A stretch of 6,771 nt of DNA from Planctomycetota bacterium (GTDB lineage: Bacteria; Planctomycetota; B15-G4; JADJEK01), in contig JAEUIB010000868.1 in assembly GCA_016795255.1 (NCBI GenBank), positions 1-6,771 on the forward strand, read 5' to 3'. Position 1 is the first letter of the stretch; every line of letters begins with the position of its first letter. The notes below the pieces were generated by a model. The model did not search any database. It was given only the letters and a program-made list of their open reading frames with translations, and was not told where the DNA came from. Of the stretch, positions 1-3,780 are shown piece by piece. The position numbers were made by a program, and so were the translations under genes.

Positions 1-1381
1 CGCGCTGCCACAGCACGAGCTTCGCGTCCGCGATCGGCTTGCCGTTCGACGCGTCGCAGAACCACGCGAGCGTGTCGGGTCCGAGCGAGTGCGTCGTCAA
101 CGCCGCATCGCTGATCAGCACGAGGTCGCGGGCGTTCAATCCCGCGCCCTTGGCTTCGAGCACGTACGCGCCCGGCGCTGGCGTTTGCGGCACGTACAGC
201 GTCGCGGCGCCCGGGACGTGCTTGCCGTCGTCGTTGGTGTCGTGCGTCCACACGGCCACCGGTTCGAGCTTCGTGACGTCGATCGACTGCACGAACGACG
301 TCGACGGGAGTTCCTCCGAGACGACGACGTCCCGCGTCAGGTCGGTCGGGTACAGCGCGAGCTCGATGCGACCGACGTTGCGCCACGACAGATCGAAGCG
401 CAGCTTCGAACCTGGGACGAACTGCGACGGCGTGCTCAGGTACAGCGTCGGCGACGTGATCGTCGCGATGCGGTTCTCGACGTCGTCGAACCAGCGGGAT
501 TCGCCCGCGCGGAACTCACGAGCGAAGCGGCGGTACAGCTCGAGCGCGCGCGGATAGTCCATGCGCATCGTCCAGCGTCCGACCGCATCGAGCTCGGGCA
601 CGCCGGAATCGCAGATCAGGCACGCCAGGCGATACAGCGCGTCGTCGTACCACGGGGATTCCTTGCCGGCGGCGAGCGAGTCCTCGTAGTGCTCGATCGC
701 GCGCGCGCGGCGCGGCGCGTCGCCGGTCGCGGCCAGCGTCTGTCCGACGAGGAAGTGCACGCGCGCCCGATCGTTCGCGTCGGTCGCGACGCGCAGCGCG
801 TTCTCGAGCACGTCGAGACCGAGCCAGTTCCCCGAGTAGTACCCGTACTCGAACCACTGGTCGGCCCAGCGCGGCTCGGCCATCCGCCAGACGAGCCCGA
901 GGTAGCGCCGCCGCGCCGTTCCCAAGTCGGACGAGCCGGCCCACACGTCGAGCGCCTCCGTGTAGTGCGCGTTGGCCTCCGACCAATTCTCGTAGCGGCG
1001 AACTTGCCAGTGGAAGTCGCCGACGGACTCCTGGATCTCGGCGTACGTCGTGTCCTTGTCCTCGGGGCGTTCGGTCTCGCGCAGCAACGCTTCGAGTTGC
1101 TCGACTCCCTCGTCGATGTCGGTCGTGTCGGGATTCTCGCTGGACGCCGCGGCGCGCCACGTCGCATCGGCGCGGCGGAAGCGGACCCAGCGTGCGTCGG
1201 CGGCCACCAGCGCCGGAAGGTCGACACCGAGGTAGAGATCGCGCGCGTCCGCGTACGCGCCGCGCGCGAACGCGGCTTCGGCGTCCGCGCGGACTTCGGC
1301 GTAGGGGCGGGGAGGCGCCGCCTGCGTCAAGGCCATCGCACCGACGAGCGAACACAGCGAGATCCAGAGACGGCGGGACAT
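1..1381 (-). CDS. Alpha-2-macroglobulin-like exported protein with N-terminal TPR-like helices (partial, C-terminus beyond left edge)
   Basis: The frame is open from an ATG at 1381 to the left edge: 460 residues with no stop, so only the N-terminal part is visible. The start MSRRLWISLCSLVGAMALTQ looks like an export signal, with likely cleavage near residues 20-22; the twin arginine at 3-4 makes Tat possible as well as Sec. Residues 28-300 are mostly helical and TPR-like (AEAAFARGAYADARDLY at 34-50; further repeat-like helices near 205-238 and 276-290). From about 310 the sequence becomes beta-rich: YLSTPSQFVPGSKLRFDLSW (314-333), then PAPGAYVLEAKG, then WFCDASNGKPIADAKLVLWQ (440-459). The last resembles the 'GKPVAGAKV' turn of macroglobulin (MG) domains. 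Bacterial alpha-2-macroglobulins are long periplasmic or surface protease traps, so most of the protein, including any bait region and CxEQ thioester, lies outside the window. GGAGAG at 1386-1391 is a good ribosome binding site. Another MG-like carboxypeptidase-regulatory protein is the main alternative. Confidence 0.75.
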   Translation of the reverse strand, partial: MSRRLWISLCSLVGAMALTQAAPPRPYAEVRADAEAAFARGAYADARDLYLGVDLPALVAADARWVRFRRADATWRAAASSENPDTTDIDEGVEQLEALLRETERPEDKDTTYAEIQESVGDFHWQVRRYENWSEANAHYTEALDVWAGSSDLGTARRRYLGLVWRMAEPRWADQWFEYGYYSGNWLGLDVLENALRVATDANDRARVHFLVGQTLAATGDAPRRARAIEHYEDSLAAGKESPWYDDALYRLACLICDSGVPELDAVGRWTMRMDYPRALELYRRFAREFRAGESRWFDDVENRIATITSPTLYLSTPSQFVPGSKLRFDLSWRNVGRIELALYPTDLTRDVVVSEELPSTSFVQSIDVTKLEPVAVWTHDTNDDGKHVPGAATLYVPQTPAPGAYVLEAKGAGLNARDLVLISDAALTTHSLGPDTLAWFCDASNGKPIADAKLVLWQR

Positions 1382-1439
1382 GGGACTCTCCGAGGCGGGC
1401 ACGACGGCGGCGCATGGACGAACGAACTCGAACGCCGTC

Positions 1440-1464
1440 GACGACCGCGATCTTGGCGAGTTCC
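1440..1464 (-). promoter_or_regulatory. Candidate ECF-type promoter for the alpha-2-macroglobulin-like gene
   Basis: On the minus strand GGAAC (1464-1460) is followed after 16 nt by CGTC (1443-1440), the -35/-10 pattern used by many ECF sigma factors. It lies about 60 bp before the ATG at 1381, a sensible leader length. CGTC is very common in this GC-rich, GAC/GTC-rich DNA, so the match may be chance. Confidence 0.22.
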
Positions 1465-1511
1465 GGACCGGCGCAGAAGTGGCCGGTTCCGGGCGAATGC
1501 GGACGGACGAG

Positions 1512-1528
1512 CGCCCGCGGCGCGGGCG
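1512..1528. repeat. Perfect GC hairpin, 7-bp stem and 3-nt loop
   Basis: CGCCCGC, then GGC, then GCGGGCG form a perfect 7-bp inverted repeat just upstream of the candidate TTGACC promoter element at 1536. No T-tract follows on either strand, so it does not look like an intrinsic terminator. It could be an operator-like dyad or a product of high GC. Confidence 0.4.
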
Positions 1529-1535
1529 TGGGGCG

Positions 1536-1564
1536 TTGACCTGTCGGACGATCTCCCATGGAAT
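1536..1564 (+). promoter_or_regulatory. Candidate sigma-70-type promoter for the ECF sigma gene
   Basis: TTGACC (1536-1541, 5 of 6 to the -35 consensus) is separated by exactly 17 nt from TGGAAT (1559-1564, 4 of 6 to TATAAT). In such GC-rich DNA this pairing with ideal spacing stands out. It would start a transcript near 1571, giving a leader of about 155 nt that carries the dyads at 1590-1609 and 1654-1673 before the GTG at 1726. Confidence 0.33.
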
Positions 1565-1589
1565 GCCCGCCGCGTGAGGGACTTCCGAT

Positions 1590-1609
1590 CGTTCCGTCGG
1601 AACGGTTCC
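1590..1609. repeat. Interleaved GTTCC / GGAAC / GTTCC palindrome, possible operator or leader hairpin
   Basis: Three alternating arms sit at 1591-1595 (GTTCC), 1599-1603 (GGAAC) and 1605-1609 (GTTCC). Arms 1 and 2 extend to a perfect 6-bp dyad (CGTTCC, GTC, GGAACG); arms 2 and 3 form GGAACGGTTCC. The middle arm can pair with only one neighbour at a time, so a transcript crossing it could form alternative hairpins; in DNA it resembles a regulator binding site. The middle GGAAC also serves as the -35 of the plus-strand ECF-like pattern. Confidence 0.45.
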
Positions 1610-1624
1610 TCCCCGCGCGACGTC
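1599..1624 (+). promoter_or_regulatory. Candidate ECF-type promoter for the ECF sigma gene
   Basis: GGAAC (1599-1603), 17 nt, then CGTC (1621-1624) fits the general ECF -35/-10 pattern and points at the sigma gene, with a leader of about 95 nt. ECF genes are often autoregulated, and a similar pattern occurs on the opposite strand at 1440-1464. Only sequence resemblance supports it. Confidence 0.22.
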
Positions 1625-1653
1625 GTGGCAGGAGAACCCCGGGGAAGGGGCTC

Positions 1654-1673
1654 GCCGGCTCGTTCCGAGCGGC
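1654..1673. repeat. Stem-loop with TTC loop upstream of the ECF sigma start
   Basis: GCTCG (1658-1662), TTC, CGAGC (1666-1670) is a perfect 5-bp dyad. It extends by GCC (1654-1656) pairing with GGC (1671-1673) if G1657 is bulged, giving an 8-bp stem. There is no T-tract. It lies about 50 nt before the GTG and could shape the leader RNA. Confidence 0.33.
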
Positions 1674-1711
1674 GACGTCGGGGACTTCGCCGTGGACTCC
1701 GTTTCAGGTTC

Positions 1712-1716
1712 AGGGA
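1712..1716 (+). promoter_or_regulatory. Ribosome binding site that decides the GTG start of the ECF sigma gene
   Basis: AGGGA lies 9 nt before the GTG at 1726. The only upstream ATG in frame (1558) would add 56 residues with no sigma-like character. This site and the protein alignment pattern both favour the GTG. Confidence 0.6.
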
Positions 1717-1725
1717 CGACCGATC

Positions 1726-2289
1726 GTGGACGAACCCGCGGACGACATCACGTTCCTGCTGCGCGGGGCCCGTCGCGGGGACCGCGAGGCCGGCGCGCGG
1801 CTGTTGCCGGTCATCTATGAAGAGCTGCATCGGCTGGCGCGCCGCAGCATGAACGGGCAGAGCAAGTCCCACCTGCTACAAGCGACGGCGCTCGTCAACG
1901 AGGCGTTCCTGCGGCTGATCGACGGCAAGTCCGCCGAGATCGCGGATCGGACGCACTTCTTCAATCTGGCGGCGCTGGCGATGCGTCAGATCCTGATCGA
2001 CCACGCGCGCGCGGCGAGGGCCGGACGCGAAGTCGGGCGAGCGATCGACGTCGAGTTCGACGCGCTCGTCGACCGCTTCCACGAGCGCGGCGGCGACGTG
2101 CTCGAGCTCGAAGATGCGCTGAAGAAGCTCGCGAGCCACGATCCGGACCTCGAGCGCATCGTCAACCTGAAGTTCTTCGGCGGTCTCTCCATCGAGGAGA
2201 TCGCGCTCGCACTCGGTCGATCGCCGCGCTCCATCGAGCGTGATTGGGCGTTCGCGCGGCGCTGGTTGCGGCGCGAACTCGGCGGCTGA
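1726..2289 (+). CDS. ECF-type RNA polymerase sigma factor, TIGR02999-like subfamily
   Basis: This 187-aa protein would bind core RNA polymerase and direct it to a specific promoter set. Region 2 spans roughly residues 8-100, with YEELHRLARR (31-40), HLLQATALVNEAFLRL (49-64) and THFFNLAALAMRQILIDHAR (76-95). This signature is typical of the ECF subfamily abundant in Planctomycetota and Acidobacteria. Region 4 spans about 125-183, with the DNA-binding helix-turn-helix in LSIEEIALALGRSPRSIERD (154-173) followed by WAFARRWL. The length is normal for the family. The GTG at 1726 is chosen because AGGGA precedes it and family similarity begins right after it; the ATG at 1558 would add an arginine/proline-rich tail unlike any sigma domain. 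It is a single-gene unit: the next gene is convergent 30 bp away, so no anti-sigma gene follows. The regulon cannot be read from the sequence. Confidence 0.92.
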   Translation: MDEPADDITFLLRGARRGDREAGARLLPVIYEELHRLARRSMNGQSKSHLLQATALVNEAFLRLIDGKSAEIADRTHFFNLAALAMRQILIDHARAARAGREVGRAIDVEFDALVDRFHERGGDVLELEDALKKLASHDPDLERIVNLKFFGGLSIEEIALALGRSPRSIERDWAFARRWLRRELGG

Positions 2290-2301
2290 CGGTCGGTTCT
2301 C

Positions 2302-2319
2302 CGGCGCCGCAGAGCGCCG
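2302..2319. terminator. Candidate bidirectional hairpin between convergent genes
   Basis: CGGCGC (2302-2307), a 6-nt loop, then GCGCCG (2314-2319) form a perfect 6-bp GC stem. It fills the 30-bp gap between the sigma stop (2287-2289) and the peptidase stop (2320-2322). Position favours a shared terminator. The missing U-tract on both sides weakens this; Rho-dependent ending or blocking of antisense read-through is equally possible. Confidence 0.4.
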
Positions 2320-3705
2320 TCACGGATCGATGCGGATCCACCAACTGCGTTCGGTGACGAGCAGCATCGCGTCGTCCTTCAGCACCCACGGCGTGCGATC
2401 GCCGCGCACGCGCGTCGAATCCTGGACGCGGACGACGACGCGCCACAGGCCAGGTTCGTAGTCCTCCTGCTCGAAGACGAACGCATCGACGCCGCCGTTC
2501 GCCTTGCCGTCCTGACGCGGCTTGCCGTCGAGGCGCGGCAGCGGTCCGCGCGCGAGGCGGTCCGGCGTCCGCGCCGGGACGATCGTCGGCCGGCCCGGAT
2601 CGTCGCGGACGACGAACCACGTCGCTTGCAGCGGGTGGGACTTCGGGCGCAGCGTCTTCACGCGGAACGTCAGCGGCTTCTGCTCGCGCAGCGGCGTCTT
2701 CGCCGACAGCACGATCGCGGAGTCCACGGTCGCGTGGGCGTCCGGCGTCGCCTCGTCGATCGGGTCGACGAGGCGATGGATCTGCAGCACGATCGCCTCG
2801 CGACAGACCGGGCAGAACTCTTGGCCGACGTCCATGATGCAGTTGTTCGTCGGCTTCCACGCGCCCTGCGCGCGCCCGTTCGCGCCCTCGTGGACGCCGA
2901 TGCCGGACACGTGCTCGGCCAGCCAATGGGCCCACGGCACGCGCTTCTCGTCCTCGACGAACGACACGTTCGGCCCGCCGCGCACGTCGACGCGGTGACC
3001 GGTGTTCGCCGAGTACTCGTCCATCAGGTTCGCGAACGCGTGGCCCCACTCGTGGATCAGCGTCTTCGGGTCGCGGCCACCGACCGCGGCCACGCCGTTG
3101 CCGCCGGTGCCGAGCAACCCGTTCTTGACCAGCACGATCGCGAAGCCGTCGTGCTCGGGGAGTTCCGTCAGCATGCGGTGGACCGCGTCACGCTGGACCG
3201 TGACCTGACCTTGGATGCCGCCGGAACCCATCGCACCGAGGGCGGTCGAGTAGTCGCGCCCGCTGCCGTCGACACCGTCGTCCTCGCTGACGATCGCGGC
3301 GCGCACGAAGTTGAGGTACGCGGCGTACTCCTCGAAGACCTCGGTCCGCGGGAACTCGCGCGGGACCATCTTCGCGAGGGTGTCGTAGTCGGACATCTGG
3401 TCGACGCGGAAGCCTTCGCCCATGACGACGACGTCGACCCGGTTGGCCGACGGCCCGGTCCGACCGAGCCAATCCCAGCCGAGGAACGCGTTCTTCTGCG
3501 ACCGACGCTCACCGATCGCGCCCTCGGGACTCTGCGCGAAGTCCCTCGCGAGTTGCTTGTAGAGCGCGATCGCGCGGCCGTACTGGCCCTTGGCCGCAGC
3601 GGCCTCGGCTTGCTCGAGCAACTGCGCCGCCGGTGATTTCGCAGGGTCCTGCGGCGCGAACGCGACGAGCGCCGACGCGAGCAAGCCGACACGGGCGATG
3701 TCCAT
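2320..3705 (-). CDS. Secreted M64 (IgA peptidase-type) zinc metallopeptidase with TPR-like N-terminus
   Basis: This 461-aa protein begins with MDIARVGLLASALVAFAPQD, a likely Sec signal with cleavage near AFA-P (residues 17-18), so it should act outside the cytoplasm. Residues 24-62 (AEAAAAKGQYGRAIALYKQL region) look like one TPR hairpin. The M64 domain covers about 70-315: NRVDVVVMGEGF (88-99); the zinc motif HEWGH (218-222, E219 as general base) followed by DEY (229-231), the usual HExxH...DEY pattern of the family; and a cysteine-rich end with C289 (CIMD) and CPVC (298-301). Residues 325-461 are probably a beta-sandwich accessory domain. M64 is named after a clostridial IgA peptidase, but environmental members have unknown substrates; immunoglobulin cleavage should not be assumed. 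The start is supported by AGGGGA at 3712-3717, 6 nt before the ATG. It lies 75 bp after the kinase on the same strand, so co-transcription is plausible. Confidence 0.9.
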   Translation of the reverse strand: MDIARVGLLASALVAFAPQDPAKSPAAQLLEQAEAAAAKGQYGRAIALYKQLARDFAQSPEGAIGERRSQKNAFLGWDWLGRTGPSANRVDVVVMGEGFRVDQMSDYDTLAKMVPREFPRTEVFEEYAAYLNFVRAAIVSEDDGVDGSGRDYSTALGAMGSGGIQGQVTVQRDAVHRMLTELPEHDGFAIVLVKNGLLGTGGNGVAAVGGRDPKTLIHEWGHAFANLMDEYSANTGHRVDVRGGPNVSFVEDEKRVPWAHWLAEHVSGIGVHEGANGRAQGAWKPTNNCIMDVGQEFCPVCREAIVLQIHRLVDPIDEATPDAHATVDSAIVLSAKTPLREQKPLTFRVKTLRPKSHPLQATWFVVRDDPGRPTIVPARTPDRLARGPLPRLDGKPRQDGKANGGVDAFVFEQEDYEPGLWRVVVRVQDSTRVRGDRTPWVLKDDAMLLVTERSWWIRIDP

Positions 3706-3731
3706 CGGTCGTCCCCTGGTCCGCCACGGAA

Positions 3732-3768
3732 CCGGCGCAGACTACCGCCGGATCGCGCACTTCGATCC
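3732..3768 (-). other. Two overlapping, mutually exclusive hairpins between kinase and peptidase genes
   Basis: In transcript order, the first dyad uses 3763-3768 and 3750-3755 (CGATCC/GGATCG, 7-nt loop), starting 12 nt after the kinase stop. The second uses 3746-3751 and 3732-3737 (CGCCGG/CCGGCG, 8-nt loop). They share 3750-3751, so both cannot fold fully at once. No U-tract follows either. They might act as a weak attenuator or mRNA processing site within an operon, or be chance in GC-rich DNA. No convincing promoter was seen in this 75-bp gap. Confidence 0.28.
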
Positions 3769-3780
3769 ACGACGTCGCGT

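Larger units (their letters stand above)
1382..1725. other. Divergent intergenic region between the alpha-2-macroglobulin-like gene and the ECF sigma gene
   Basis: This 344-bp stretch separates two outward-facing genes. Open frames cross it, but none gives a protein that looks real. It contains six GTTCC/GGAAC pentamers (1460, 1486, 1591, 1599, 1605, 1662), several perfect or near-perfect short dyads (1512-1528, 1590-1604, 1599-1609, 1654-1673), a CCCCGGGG palindrome at 1637-1644, and promoter-like patterns on both strands. It is the most likely place for control of both flanking genes. Confidence 0.7.

Noticed and set aside
516..1559. Open frame of 347 codons on the minus strand within the macroglobulin-like region
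   Set aside because: It is out of frame with the real gene, composed of arginine-rich filler, and would start inside the divergent regulatory gap.
1618..1680. GCGACGTCG repeated at 1617-1625 and 1672-1680 as possible paired binding sites
   Set aside because: The core CGACGTCG and close variants recur in coding DNA across the window because GAC and GTC codons are favoured, so two copies carry little weight.
1558..1725. ATG at 1558 as start of the ECF sigma factor (243 aa)
   Set aside because: The 56 extra residues have no sigma similarity, and the GTG at 1726 has a ribosome binding site and matches the normal family length.
89..1852. Open frame of 587 codons on the plus strand, antisense to the macroglobulin-like gene
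   Set aside because: It crosses a coding region, the divergent gap and the sigma gene start, with arginine-rich low-complexity sequence throughout. The minus-strand frame from 1381 has a signal peptide, ribosome binding site and domain-like content.
2162..3049. Minus-strand frame of 295 codons spanning the convergent gene ends
   Set aside because: It covers the sigma C-terminus antisense and the peptidase out of frame; the product is low-complexity and would contradict two well-supported genes.
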